This document shows positions 24,640-37,863 of a stretch of 64,000 nt of DNA, one piece after another. Within the stretch, counting starts at the first letter, position 1; every line of letters starts with the position of its first letter. Source of the stretch: Notamacropus eugenii (taxonomy: Eukaryota; Chordata; Mammalia; Diprotodontia; Macropodidae); assembly GCF_028372415.1 (NCBI RefSeq), contig NC_092875.1, positions 52,390,771 to 52,454,770 on the forward strand, given 5' to 3'. The notes under the pieces are model-generated. The model saw only the letters and a list, made by a program, of their open reading frames with translations, had not been told where the DNA came from and made no database searches. The translations under genes and the position numbers were made by a program.

Positions 24640-25965
24640 AGTGGTTCCAAGGTAGAGAAGATTGATTGTGGTCACTCAGAGGAGAGCAGAGTCCCTGGTT
24701 TCAGTTCCAGAGCAGAGGAGTGATTGCCACAGGACAATCCATTCCCTTTACCTTTATGGAGATGGATAATGGAGGTGTCCTTGAACTCCTGAGGGATAAC
24801 CTCCTCTTACCACATAACCTGGAAAATTTCAGTCAGTTTTTGAATGAGCAATGGACCCCCTGCCACCTTATAAATCTTAACTGGAATAGAATCAGAACCA
24901 GATGCCTTGCCACATGAAAGGAGCCTAATGGCATTGAAAACCTTTACTTCTGTTGGCACTTCAGCTAGAGAGGGATTGACTTCAACCCGAAGTAAATGGT
25001 CAGTGGCTTCAGCATTGATTGATAATGGTTGGTTGAGAACACTATGGAAATGTGTTCTCTCTAGGTCATGCCCTTATCATGAATCACTGTGGTTCCATCA
25101 ACACTGAGTAGTTGAGATGCACCAAAACTCTTTGACCGATAAATAACCTTCAGGTCATTATAAATGCTCTTTGGATGGTTACTATCGGCATAAAACTGAA
25201 TTTCATCTGCCTTCTTATTGAACCAAGAATCCTGCATCTCTCTAAGCTTCATTGTACTTTACTTTTGATGGAATTAAATTCCACCTTCTTAGAGATGGAT
25301 GAACTGATAAATCAACTGATGCTGGTAAATCCTGGGAAGTTCTCATTTTCCATTTAGCAGCTTCTGAATTTCCCCACCATTTTCAGCAAGCCAGTCTTGA
25401 TGTTTGTGAGTGTTCTGATTCAGATGAGCAAATGCAGTGCTATATACCAAATCTTTGAAAGCTGCCCACTCCTTTTCTACTCTACTGTTGCTAACTGTGT
25501 GTTAGTTCAACTTGCCCTCCAAGTTAGCAACAAACGGTTCCCACTCAGAGTTCTCTAAATCATTGACATTAATTCTCCTGCTAGTCATTTTGCCTTGGTG
25601 ACATAACTTTTGTTGAATGCAACTATTTAACTTGGCGAGGATAAATCTATGATCAGTCCAGCGCTCTGTACCACATATTGCCTTGGTTATTCTCACATCC
25701 TTTCTGTTTCTTTTCCTTATAATCACATTGTCTATTAAATGGCAATTGCTGTGAGGGTGTATCCATGAAGTTTTATTGTATTTAGACAGAAGGCAGTGTT
25801 GGTGAGAAGAAGGTCATGAGATGCACAAGTCTTCAACAGTAAGTGACCAATGCTGTTTGCTGTTTCCAATTCCATTTCTCCCAAGGACTTCCTGATATGT
25901 CTGGCAGTGGGTGGAATCCTCACCTGCTATGGTAATCAGACCAGGGTTGGGTAAGCAGACAGTTT
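24640..25965 (-). mobile_element. RTE (BovB-like) LINE fragment
   Basis: The minus strand encodes, in order, endonuclease text (VLGRNGIGN, HDLLLTNTAFCL, then DVRITKAICGTERWTDHRF) and the linker (KKADEIQFYADSN, LLSVDGTTVIHDK), as in RTE elements. Several frameshifts; the reverse transcriptase is not reached as a good frame. Confidence 0.88.
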
Positions 25966-26745
25966 TTAGGGAACCTTTTCTATTCCATTCCTCACACCAG
26001 GAGGTGAGCAGTGTGATCTTTAAAAGGCTGCTCAGGCACCCAGGGGACTGCTAAATCTCATTGCTGCTTCCAGTGAGGAGACAACCCTATGGCCTGGGCC
26101 ACCTGTGTGCAGGTTTATGACTACATTTCCCAGTGTGCCCACACCTGCTGCTTTGTCACTTGACTCTCACTACAGGTTTTTGAGGTAGGTAAAAATGGTA
26201 AAATGGTATGGGTGATTTTTGGGTCTTTTGATTCGTGTGTAAATTGGATTGAAGTGAGGCAGAGTTATACAAAGTTATCCACCTCACTCTCTCTTCCAGA
26301 GTCATGACAGTCCAGCGGCAGGACAAAGTCAAGATGATTGGTGATGACTGAAGATGCAGTGGGTGACCATGGCATCTTTGATGTCCAACCAAGCTCAAAC
26401 TACAGAACCTGCTTCAGCTGCCGTAATGGTCATTGGAATAAATTATTCTCATCTGCTCATTGCACCAGGGGAAGTCCTCATATGCTTGCGTAGATACCCT
26501 CCTAACCCATTGATGGGTTTGAGACCCCTTGGTTACCCTCAAGCTGGTTGAGTTCATGTACCAAGACAGTTTACTGGGGTATGGATGCTGTGCATGCAAC
26601 AGCCTCTTGGAATCACAGGTGAGAATTAGGTAGATCAGGTGGACATCAAAGGTGGAAAACATCCCTGAGGGCTCAGCAGCCCTCACACAATAGGTACTAG
26701 GCTTCCCTGAACACACCCCATACAACCCTGAGAACATTATTATAT
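25966..26745 (+). mobile_element. WSINE/RTE-associated repeat, copy 2
   Basis: 26230-26390 has the WSINE-like ttggattgaagtgaggcaga and tgatgactgaagatgcagtg. 26385-26720 matches 4290-4640. 25966-26160 appears to be the other end of the same repeat. Confidence 0.5.
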
Positions 26746-26814
26746 ATTTAAAAGGAATAACAAATTGTACGTAATAGATTTATAGTTCCATGTACAATTA
26801 TCTTTTTTCAATTT

Positions 26815-29800
26815 TATTATAGAAATGCTTTTTTATTCCATATATTAAAAAAAATGAAAAAAATAGAACTGGGCAAGGGGTTAATGACTTCATAAGACAT
26901 CAGCAAATAATAACACAAAATCAAAAGAATGAAAAAAAGGAGTGAATATGAACTATTTCATTGGAAAAAACAACTGACTAGGAAAACATATAATAAGAAC
27001 TATTATAGACTACCTCTAAGTCATGATAAAAAAGAGTCTAGACATTATACTTCAAGAAATTATTAAGGAAAGTTGCCCTGGAGTTTTAGAACTAGAGGGT
27101 AAAATACAAGTAGAAAAAATCCACCAATCGTCACTTGAAAGATATCCCAAAATGAAAACTTACAAGAAAATTACAACTGTTTCAAAGCTTCCAGGTCAAG
27201 GAGAAAATATTACAGGCAAATAAAAAGAAACAATTCAAATATTGTGGAATTGCAGTTAGGATAACACAAGATTTAACAACTTCTATATTAAAAGACCAGA
27301 GTATGGAATATGACATTCCAAAGAGCAAAAGAGTTGTGTCTGCAAACAATATAACCTACTCAGCAAAGCTGGTTGTCATTTGGCAAAGGAAAAATGGATA
27401 TTTAATGAATTAAAGTACTTTCAGATATTCTTAAGGAAAAGACCAGAATTGAAACAGAAATTTTGCCTTTCAAATACAAAAACTGGGAAAACATGAGAAG
27501 GTAAACATGAAAGACTAATCATAATGGGTTTAATAAAGATAAACTGTTTGCAGTCTCAAATGGGAAAATTATATTTGTTACTTTTAAGAATGTTATTATT
27601 ATTAAGGTAGTTAGAAAGAACATACACAGAGGGCTTGGGTTTGAGTTTATTATGATGGGATGATCCTAAAAACTAAAACTGATTAAGGAGAGGTAAAATG
27701 GAGTAAATTCTCTCATACAAAAGAGATGTGAATGGAAGAACTATTATAGTGGAGGGAAGGATGGGGAGGAGAGTGGGCAGTATGTGAACTTTATTTTTAT
27801 CAGCATTGAGCTAAAAAGGAAATAACATATACATCTAGTTGGATGTAAAAGTCTTTTAACTTACAGAGAAGTAGGAAGGCATGGGGATAGGATAATGGAG
27901 GAATTCTGGGTGTGTGGATTAGGAAGGCAGTGATCAGAATTAAACTAGACTTCTGAGGAGGGCTAGGTAGAAAGAGAGAGGGTATAAATACGGAGGAATA
28001 ATAGGATGGAGGAAAATACACAACTAGTAGTCATAACTTTGAATGTGACTGGGATGAATTCTCCTATAAAACAGAAATGGATAGCAGAATGAATCAAAAG
28101 CCAGAACCCACCAATATGTTGTTTACAAGAAACACATCTAAAATGAGAAATATACACAGAATAAAAAAAAAGGGCTAGAGTAGAATTTGGTATGCTTCAG
28201 CTGATGTAAGAAAAAAAAGCAGGAGTAGCAATCATGATCTCAAAGTTAAAACTAAAATAGACTTAATAAAAAAAGATAAGCAGGGAAACAACATCATGTT
28301 AAAAGGTAGCATAGATAATGAAGTAATATCAATGCAAATATATATGCACTAAACTAACCTAAAATAGCATCCAAATTTATAAAGGAAATTAAATTACAGG
28401 TGGAAATGAATTACAGGTAGAATAGATAGCAGAACCATAATAGTGGGAAGGAACAAAAACAGAGAAAGAAAATGATAGACCAATTTTACTAATGAATATT
28501 GATGCAAAAATCCTAAAGTACTAGCTAGGAGACTACAGCAGTATGTCACAAAAATTATGCATTGTGACCAAGTGGGATTTATACTGGAATGCATGACTGG
28601 TTCAATATAAGGAAAACCATTAACATAACTGATTATATCAATAACATAAGCAATAGAACATGATTATCTCAATAGATGCAGAAAAAGCTCTTGAAAAATA
28701 CAGCACCCATTCCTAGTGAAAACCCTGGAGAGCATAGAAATAAATGGAGTTTTCCTTAAAATGATAAGTAGTATCTATCTAAAACCATCAATAGGCATTA
28801 TCCAAAATGAGGGCAAGCTAGAAGCCTTCCCAACAAGATCAGGAGTGAAGCAGGGATGCCCATTAAGACCATTATTATTCAATATTGTACTAGAAATGTT
28901 AGAAATAGCAATAAGAGAAGAAAAAGAAATTGAAGGAATTAGAACAGGCAACAAGGAAACAAAACTATCGTTCTTTGTAGATGATACAATGATATATTTG
29001 GAAAATCCTAGAAATAAAACTAAAACTTAGTTGAAACAATGATTTTTAGCAAAATTGAAGGATATAAAATAAATCCACACAAATCATCAGTATTTCTATA
29101 TATTACCAATAAAACCCTGCAGGAAGAGATAGAGATTAAAATATCTCAAAGCAGCCATAGGCAATATAAAATATCTAGGAGTATGTCTTCCAAGATAAAC
29201 CCAGAAATTATATGAACATAATTATTAAATGATTTTCATACAAATAAGGTCAGATTTAAATAATCAGAGAAACATTAATTGTTCATGGATGGGCAGAGCC
29301 AATATAATAAAAATGAGAAGTCTACTTAAACTAACTGACTTATTCAGTGCAATACCAATTAAACTACCAAAAATTATTTTATTGAGCCAGAAAAATTAAT
29401 AACAGAATTCATTTGGAAGACAAAAGGTCAAGAATGTGAAGGAAATTAATAAAAAAAGGTAAACAAAGGGGACCAAGTCTTAAACTGTAATATAAAGGGG
29501 GTAATTATCAGAACTATCTGGTATTGCTAATAAATAGAATGGTGGATCAGTGGAATAGAGCAGTACACAGTAGATGATGATAATAATTTAGTGTTTAATA
29601 AATGCAAAGATCTAAATCTTTGGAGATAAGAACTCATTATCTGAAAAAAACTTATGGGGAAAATGGAAAGCAGTCTGGCAGAAACTAGGTATATAGATCA
29701 ATATCTTACATAAGGTAAAAATGATGCAGGACCTAGTGTGGTGAATAATTAATAATAATTGAGGAAACAATCCAAGTTGTAGCAAAAAAAGCATAATAAA

Positions 29801-29990
29801 AGGATCAATGAACTCCCCAGTCATTCCAAAGACCCTGAATATAGAATGAGACAGATTTTTAAGTACTAAAAAAATCAAATAAAACAATTAGTTAAAAGAA
29901 AACAATAGGATACAAACCAGGATACAAAATTAGGTAATCTGATTCTAATCAGAGGAAAGATTAGGGGATTTCCAAATTGGGAGGGGGAAA
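26815..29990 (+). mobile_element. Old L1 LINE, ORF1 to 3' part of ORF2
   Basis: ORF1 RNA-binding half at 27020-27480 (MIKKSLDIILQEIIKESCP), a 540-bp spacer, the start of ORF2 near 28025 (VVITLNVTGMNSP), a gap, then reverse transcriptase at about 28450-29030 with [20 protein letters not shown] and the active-site motif F-V-D-D, and the C-terminal part to about 29900. Many stops and gaps; the element is dead. Confidence 0.85.
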
Positions 29991-31400
29991 GAGTAAGTTG
30001 CCACTGTGTTGGGAAGGCAGTGAATAGATTTTAGGGGTCTTTCTTTTCCCAGAATTGAGAGGTGCTGATTAATTGTATCCACTTGCATTTATGAAACAAT
30101 AGATGGCTTATACCATCATCTAGTTTCCCATGGATGATTTACAGAAAAACACCAAGAAGGAGGATAATACATGTGGCAGCACAAGATGGAGTCAGTGTTC
30201 ATGAAATAGAGTCTAATTGGTTCTCTTAAGACCCACAACAAACCAACTCTATTTTGTAACTGGTCTTCACTCCATTTTGTTAACCAAGAGAGGGTCAGTC
30301 TGAAGTGCCAAACACTGCTATCTTTGCCCTGCCAAGGTCTATATGGGATTGGCAGGGAAGCAGGAAAGAAAAGACGGGCCAGAGGTTGGAAATCTAAGAC
30401 AGAACTCTTCTTACAGACCACAAAAGAACAAGAACAACCACAAACCCACACAGACTCATTTTTTTCATTAACTCTTCCTCACTGTTCTCTCCATCGATCT
30501 GAAGAACCTTTAGGATTCATTTTTACATCACTTCTATTTCCACATCTATTCCTTCCATATTGGAACTGGAATCTCTTCACTCCATTTCCCTTTTCAGTAC
30601 CCTTCCAGAATCTGTCTCCCCCCATTACCAAATGAGATAGTATTTGTAAAGTGCTTACCTAGTACCTGACACCTACTAAGTACTTAAAAATACGTGTTCT
30701 TTCCTTTCATCCCTCCTATTCATTATAATGTAATCCAGAGAACCAATCCTTATAACAAACAATAGAGAAAGAGAAAAAGTAGGTCAGCAAAACTAACCAA
30801 CAAAGCCACCATCTCTGACGGTGCATATGGCATTTCTTACATTCTTATATATTCCATACAGGCATACACCTGTAGACTGCTATCTCTCTACAAAGAAAGG
30901 AAAGGAAAGGAGTACATGTTCTTCCTTGTTTTTTTGTGACCTCAATTGATCATTAATCACAAAGCCATCAATTTAATTTTTGTTCTTTTCATTTCAATGT
31001 TGTAGTCATGTTATATAATACTTTCCTGCTTCTGTTTATTTCATATGACATCAGTTTCCAAAAGTCATTTGATGATTTCTGTATTTATCACTTTTATAAT
31101 CCCTTATGAGATAGTCTGTAAGCACATGCCTCTGGACCCTACTAGACTCAGACTCACTAAAAGTCTGGTAGTCCAGGAGAGGAGAGCTCAGAGTCCAACT
31201 GCTCATAGTACTAAGGAGGAAATGTCTCTAATAGTGATCCTTTTATTGCTACCTGCCTGCTCTCTCCTGCTTCACTGGAGGGCTGGCTTCCAGAAGACAA
31301 GGACAGATGTTGTTCCTCTCTCCCTTCCTGTCTTATCTCCTCTCCCCCAGCCCTAGCCTAGCACATAGGAGAATTCAATAAGTGTTGTCTAGTGATAGCC
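29991..31400. other. Mostly unassigned
   Basis: Short MIR/L2-like ends at 30635-30700 (tttgtaaagtgcttacctag). No gene seen. Confidence 0.4.
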
Positions 31401-31885
31401 CATACAAAGCAATGGTGAGCTCTCTTCAAATTCTGGTTAGGGCCTGATTTTATGGGATTTTAAAAGCTAAATAGAGCAATATCTATTTTATCCTGGAGGC
31501 AATAGGAAAACATGGTATCGATTAAGTAGGAGAGTCACGTGATCAAATCTTCACTTAAGGAAAATTAATCTGAAACAGTACATAAGATGGTTGGAGTGGG
31601 GAAAAGACTTGAGGCGGAGAAACCAATGAGGAGATGAGAGGTAATGAGGGCCTGAGCTAAAATGGTATCTATGAGGGGACATAAAGGAATGCATGCAAGA
31701 GACAGGAAGATAAAATCTATAAGATTGGATAATAGATGGGATATGAGATGAGAGAGAGAAATTGAGGAAGAGATGGGAAAGGAGGTGATGTCAAAAATAA
31801 GAGAATTTGAAAGAGGGGAGAAAGCAGGCCACCTGAACAAGATAAGAGAGATGAATAGAAAGGCAGAGACAGTCTTCCACAAGGA
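31400..31885 (-). mobile_element. L2 LINE fragment
   Basis: Reverse L2: cctggaggcaataggaaaac, gagagtcacgtgatcaaatc, aaaccaatgaggagatgaga, gaatttgaaagaggggagaa. Confidence 0.85.
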
Positions 31886-31899
31886 GTTAAACTGTTTAT

Positions 31900-34640
31900 G
31901 TTTAGGCAGCTAGAGAACACATAAACGCTGTGGGCAAACCATGACCAGCACACTTGCAGTATAAGGATCTTGGTTCCTAAATTGGTAAACAGAAATGATA
32001 AACTGATCACAGAACAGGTAATAGCTCCATAACACACACAGAACTAATAAAAACAAGTGAAATTACAATAGGCTGAATAAAGACACCAAATATAGGTGTA
32101 GCCTTAGAGGTATCAAGTCCTTTGGCAGTGTTTGGGAGCTTCAGGAGTACGGTAGGCTTCTCCTGTACATCCCTCAAATAGCTGTGCAGGGATCAGGGAT
32201 TTTGTGGAGATATTTCTGTGACCTCCTACAGGTTCCAGGTCACTTGTGGCACATCTCTAGGTAATGCTGCTAAAACCTGCTAGTGATAAGACTTAGTATA
32301 ATTTAGTAAAACATGACAAAAATCTAATCAGATTGGCCTTTCAACAATTAGTTCATATGGCAAAAACCTATTCAGACCTTATGAATCTAATCCTATTAAC
32401 AACAGACCTATAAGAAGAACAAATTAGGAACCTCTAATTCATCTGAAACTTCAAAGAATTTTAGTTTTTACATTGTACTTTCTCTTTCTATTTTTATGCA
32501 AACCTTGTAATTGATATGGACAATATCACCTGTAGACTGAAGGAAGAGGACCTGACTTGGATAAAGAGTCAATTATTAATGTAATCTTACATGTAAAATC
32601 TTTAATCCAGTTTTGGAACATGCAAATAGAATGTACTCAAAGCCGATATGTCAATTAGAAACATTTGAAAGCCAATCATTTATATATATCCTAGAGCTTT
32701 GATTTTTAATAGCTTAATCTTATTGCTTTCCCAAAGTTTATCACTTCAGTAAATTTTAAAAACACTTTACATCTTTATTCTATCTCTCTTTTATCCTATA
32801 ATATTTTAAATATATTATTCTTATAACGTCCTGAGAGAATGAGGTACTTCAAGGGAACAATATTATACATGAACATACAACTATTAGCAAGGGAATGTCA
32901 AGCCTAAGAACTCATTTATTTGATCAGTATATGGAATTGGCCACAAATTCAGATAAAAAAATAGTAGAGTCTTTCACACTTGCATCCTATTATAGTAACT
33001 CAATTATTTTAATATTAATATGTATTGCAATGACAAAACTTCCACTATTCATCTGTATTGATTATAAAAATATGCTATAAAAGGAAAAGGGAGACACATG
33101 GCTATGACTTTATTAATACTGTCCCTTTAAGGGCAAGACCGATCTTACATAAGCCATAATAGCGGAAAAAATCTTCCTTATCTCCATTTGATTCCAACTA
33201 AGAGTCGTAGTCGATAGCAAATCATATTGCAAAATACCACATTATTCACAGGGTACCAAATCCAGGCTCAGAATTAACCAAGCACAAAAATTTCCTTTTC
33301 AGAAAGAAAATGGTATATGGGAAAATTTAGTCAAGATGATGCTGCCTTGCCTATGCAAGGCCATTCTCTCACTTTTCCTGGGCACATTCACCTGTAGCAG
33401 TTCTCAAGCCACACTCTCTTTTAGTAGCACATAGTATTCCTCTTGAATGGTGGACTATTGGCTTAATGTCAATTCAAACAATTATGTCTGAAATAAAAAC
33501 TCAAAACAATACCAGATTACTGTCCTAAAGAGTAGCAAAATTTCACTAACATAGCTTAGGGCTAGAATAGTATTATTATTTTTCTCATGTTGAAATAATG
33601 GTTAATAACAAGCACATGTAATAACATTTTATTTATCCTCCATTTATAAATTAAGAATATCATACTCTAGAATTTCACACATAGAGCAAATACATGATAA
33701 TTTACTCAAAACTTCAGAAAAATGTTGATTAGAGTAAGCCTCCAATCTGTATTGCCTCTGTACTCCTAAGGCAAAATGAAATTCTTGAATCCAAGGTCTA
33801 TTGTTACTAAGCTGGTTTAAAGATGTAGCTTCAATATATACTGTCCATTCTAACAGATACAATTTCATAATTTTCATAAGTGATGGTCAAATATCTCAGA
33901 TGAAACTTTCTCTGTAGTATAAGCAAATGAGTAAATCCCCTCCACTTCCAATGGGACGGTTCTAGTTTTTTAAGCTTCATTATTTTATAACATGTATTCA
34001 AAATGTACTCAATTAAATCCCTTCTCTTAAGTTCTTTCTTCTCTAATTATTCCCTACAAAAGTGGTTTTGTAAGAGTGTCATGATCTTTGTGCTTTTTTG
34101 GAGAAGTCTGGATTATATGGACATGGTAATGAGGGGCAGTTTTGGCTTCAAAATCTTGCCTTATAGCACCAATAATTCATTTTTCCTAGGCTCTAATTCT
34201 TAAGGCCTGGTTTTTAACATACACAACTGACAACAATCAAAGGCCCCGTATTTGTCTGGCTACATTCACTTCCCACAATTATCTAAGTTCCAAGTGCAGT
34301 CACATGCTTTGGACATTCCCAGTTGAATGTGCAGTTTTACCTTACCCCAGATTTTAAGAGTTTGAGGTTTACCCTGTCCCAATCCCATCTTGATACTAGT
34401 ATCACCTTGCCTTGCAACAACCTAAAGGTCAGTAAGATCATCTCCTCACCACTGCCCCATTTCCACAAACATACATTCTTTTTCTTCATGCACAAAAGAT
34501 AACGAGTCAGTTTTGACTTCTGGACCTATTTCTCTTTATTTTTCCTGAGTTTAAAGAGTTTAATTCTCTGACCACTTCATAGCTGACTTATTCCTGGGAG
34601 AGTTCACTCTGGCTTGTGATCGGACAAAAATCTGAGTGTC
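31900..34640. other. AT-rich unassigned region downstream of CERS4-like gene
   Basis: About 2.7 kb clearly richer in A+T than the flanks and free of the SINEs that crowd the rest of the window. No coding frame or element family is recognised. A candidate polyadenylation hexamer for the minus-strand gene lies at 34535-34540. Confidence 0.5.
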
Positions 34641-34857
34641 AGCTGTGTAGGCAGAGTAGACTTACTCAGTGATGATCACAGTAGCAAATGGCCCATCCTG
34701 GCTGGCTCATCAAATCATTAAAAGGAAAAATTTTTGCTTACACTGCATGCTGTAATAGGGAAAACTCAGGAAATAATACAAGAGGAGTTTGTTGTACTAC
34801 ACCAAGGCAGAAGTGCTGGACATGGCCTACGTCTGAATTCAAACAGATTCTTCTCAG

Positions 34858-34962
34858 TATGTGTGTGTTCGTCCTTCGTTGCCAAAGAAGACCATGCCAT
34901 CAGAGAAACAGTGACATGACTTGCACTTGATTTTGTTTTGAGTGAGGGAGGGCCGTGCAGGC
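34858..34962 (-). mobile_element. WSINE/Mar1-like CORE-SINE, truncated copy D
   Basis: gtgtgttcgtccttcgttgc, gaagaccatgccatcagaga, tgacatgacttgcacttgat, ending gggagggccgtgcagg. Confidence 0.88.
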
Positions 34963-35436
34963 AAGGTTACCAGCCATGAGAACCATGGAAGGTTTGAGAA
35001 AGGATAAAAATATATGGAATATCCTGCGATGAGTGGAATAGTGAGTTACTTAGGGAACTTTAAAAGGGCCACTTATGGAAGTTTAAAAGAGTTCTCTCCT
35101 CATCCCCTTCCCCCTCACTCTGCTCTTGTAAGGGACAGGCAAGCCCAAGGACAATAGTTCAGGGAAAAGATTGTTCAATAGAAAGATCACTAAATTTACC
35201 ATAAAATTCTCAGCAGAGATATTCTATCCTTTCTCCCCTACTCTAAGGTCCAGTAAAGGGGTTGTACAGAGAGACAGACAGACACAATGAAATAGAAGTG
35301 AAAGGCCCCTGTCCTCTACAAGTCTTGTTCTATGGAGTGCATGCTCAATCAGAATTTGTGACATTTCCCAGGATGTTTCAGTCTTCAGGAAGTCAGGAGA
35401 ACAGTCATCCAGGAATTCTCACTAAGCTGGACCAGA

Positions 35437-35604
35437 TTATGCCACAGGGACAGCCTCAGTGAGTTGGCCAGTCCCTTGACCCCTCCGGGCCCGAATATCT
35501 GTGACATCATTGAACTGCAGTCTTCCATTGCTCTGCTCTCTCACTGTCAACTGCTCATCGTTCAGGTCTAGCTCCTCTGTGTCACTTCTTGCATCATTCT
35601 TTAC
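35437..35604 (-). CDS. CERS4: CERS4-like coding exon 10 (acidic tail, stop)
   Basis: Residues 336-390 and a TAA. The acceptor is GTTCTCAG. It opens [11 protein letters not shown], matching the DIRSDVEE start of the CERS4 tail; the DxRSDxE motif and nearby acidic Ser/Thr sites are the known contact and phosphorylation region. The rest is low-complexity and not conserved. No AATAAA is seen in the first several hundred bases downstream; the nearest clear one on this strand is at 34540-34535, about 0.9 kb away, so the 3' end is uncertain. Confidence 0.9.
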   Translation of the reverse strand, partial: VKNDARSDTEELDLNDEQLTVREQSNGRLQFNDVTDIRARRGQGTGQLTEAVPVA

Positions 35605-37831
35605 CTGAGAACCATAGGGACAATCCATCAATAACATCTCTAAAACCCCTAGAATGCACCCACCATTGTGCAAAGCAACGGAGGTACCAAAACTGAAAGG
35701 CAACAGATCCTGCCCTTAAGGAACTTCCCTTCTATTGGGAGAAATAACCTACATTTATAAAATTATATACAGAATATATGCAAAATAAATAGACAAGGAA
35801 ATTTTGGGATGCATGGCAGTAGAAGTAAGGGGGTAGGGAGGAAATCAGGAAATGCCTAATGTAGGTGATGCTTGCATTGAATCTTAGAGGAAATAAGGAA
35901 TTCTAAGAAGCAGATGTGAGGGAGGATTACATTTCAGGAAGGGGGGGGTAGCATGTGCAAAGACACAGAGATGGAATGTGGAGTGTCCTTTGTGAGGCAT
36001 GGCAAGAAGGTCAGTTTGGCCAGACACAATTGTGAGAAAAGCAACGGCAGTAATGTATAGTGAGTCTGGAAAAGTAGACTGGGCTGGAGTGGTACAAAAC
36101 TTTAAGTGACTGATACTTTCTTTTAGTGGTAATAGGGAGCTAAGGATGGCCATTGTTACCTGGCCATTGATTCTGCCTGCTATTTCACCCTCTGGACTAC
36201 TGGACCTTGTATTTGCTCTGGCACTGCCCTCAAACCTCTTTTCCCTTTCAAACATGCATCAATGATCCATTGCTCCTGGATCCATTGCTCCTGGATCCAT
36301 TGCTCCTGGAAAGGACATGTTGATAGATTATGACTCCCTTTACAATCCCAATGGCTTCCTAAAAGAGATAATTTTTGTAAAGTGCTTTGCAAACCCTAAA
36401 TCACTACATAGATGCTGGTTATTGCTCTCAAACCATCACTACTCTGTATGTGTACAGTATCCATTTTTACTGGTATCTCTGGAGTTTAGTACAGTGTTAA
36501 AGCTTTTAATAATTGTTTTTCATTCATTCATTGAGTAGGAGTTTACTCTTTACTCAGTAAATGAATTTATCACCAAGTCTCTTCTCAGTCAACAGCCAGA
36601 GGATTCTTCTTCCTTCCATTCTGAATGAGTTCAGTGTTTCCCCACCTCCAATTCATCCCAAACTCCTACCTTCATACTAGGGGACTTTCACATACCTATG
36701 GATGGTCTCTTAAATACCGTAACTTTCCAACTCAACCACTCAATTCCCTCCCCACCTTAGCCACACATAGAAATAAATGGTCATACCCTTGAGCTTGCCA
36801 TCATTCAGAAATATTCCACTTCCCTGGACACAAATCCTGAGGTTCTTTTATCCAATCATCATTTATTATTGCATCTTTCCTTTTGTTTTACAATGCCCAA
36901 TGTTGTTCTTCACTGTGACCTCCACTTCCCCTCACCCCTCCATTGCTAATCAGGTTATCACTCCTGCACTGGCTACACTCTACTTTCTTTCCTATTTTGA
37001 CCCCCGTCTCACTGCATGGTATCCTCTCCATTTGAATCTTGCCTCCTTGTCCTATTAACTAGCACACTTTGCCCAACCCTAACCTGGGATTACTCCCATC
37101 CTCCATCCACTTTGTTCCTATTCACATGCTACTGAATGAAGATTGAGGAAATCACAAGATCATAGTAACTGAGATTTCCTACAAATTTGTTACATATCCT
37201 CAACTGAGCTCTCACTGAAGAAGAGAATTCTTTTTATGCTTTCTTAACTGATTTGCTAGACCACTTTTTCATCCTTCCTCAAGACTCCCACAGCACTCTT
37301 CCCTTTATTCTCTCAGCTGAGGACCTGACCTTCTACTTCACTGAAACAATTGAAGTCATGAAAGAACTTCCTCATCTCCCCCACTCCTCTTCTCACATCA
37401 CTCATGCAGTTACTCCCACTATCTCCTCCTTCAATATTCTTTCACATAAAAATGGTGGTTTTCCTCCTTGATGTGCATCCTTGATCTCATCCCTTTCCAT
37501 CTTCTTAAGCATACTGTTCTCTCTATAATCTTCTTTCTCTCTGGTCTAACCTTGTGTTTTGGGAAAACTATTTTTTAGTCGTGTGAAAGATGAATTAGAT
37601 AGTTCAGGTGAAAGGTGATGAGAACGTGCACTAGGATAATGGGTGTGTGAACAAAGAAGAAGGACTTAGAAGGGTGAGATATTATGTAGGTAGAAATGAC
37701 AAGATTTGGCACCTGACTGAATATATGGGATGAGACAGAATGGAAAAGAAAAATGGACAGAGATGGGGTGAAAGAAATGAGACACTCTCTTTCTCTCCCT
37801 CTGTCTCTCTGTCTCTCTCTGTCTCTGTCTC

Positions 37832-37863
<32 letters not shown>

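Noticed and set aside
28716-29030. 104-residue reverse transcriptase frame
   Set aside because: A surviving window of a dead L1 ORF2, not an independent gene; described under the L1.
31900-34640. Endogenous retrovirus or solo LTR in the AT-rich block
   Set aside because: I looked for TG...CA ends, flanking duplications and gag or pol text and found none that I can support.
1-35000. Neighbour genes of CERS4 known from other mammals (CD320, FBN3)
   Set aside because: No LDL-receptor A or EGF-like Cys patterns with splice borders were found on either strand.
36264-36308. Repeat-spacer array resembling CRISPR
   Set aside because: Three tandem 15-mers with no spacers in an animal genome; a minisatellite.
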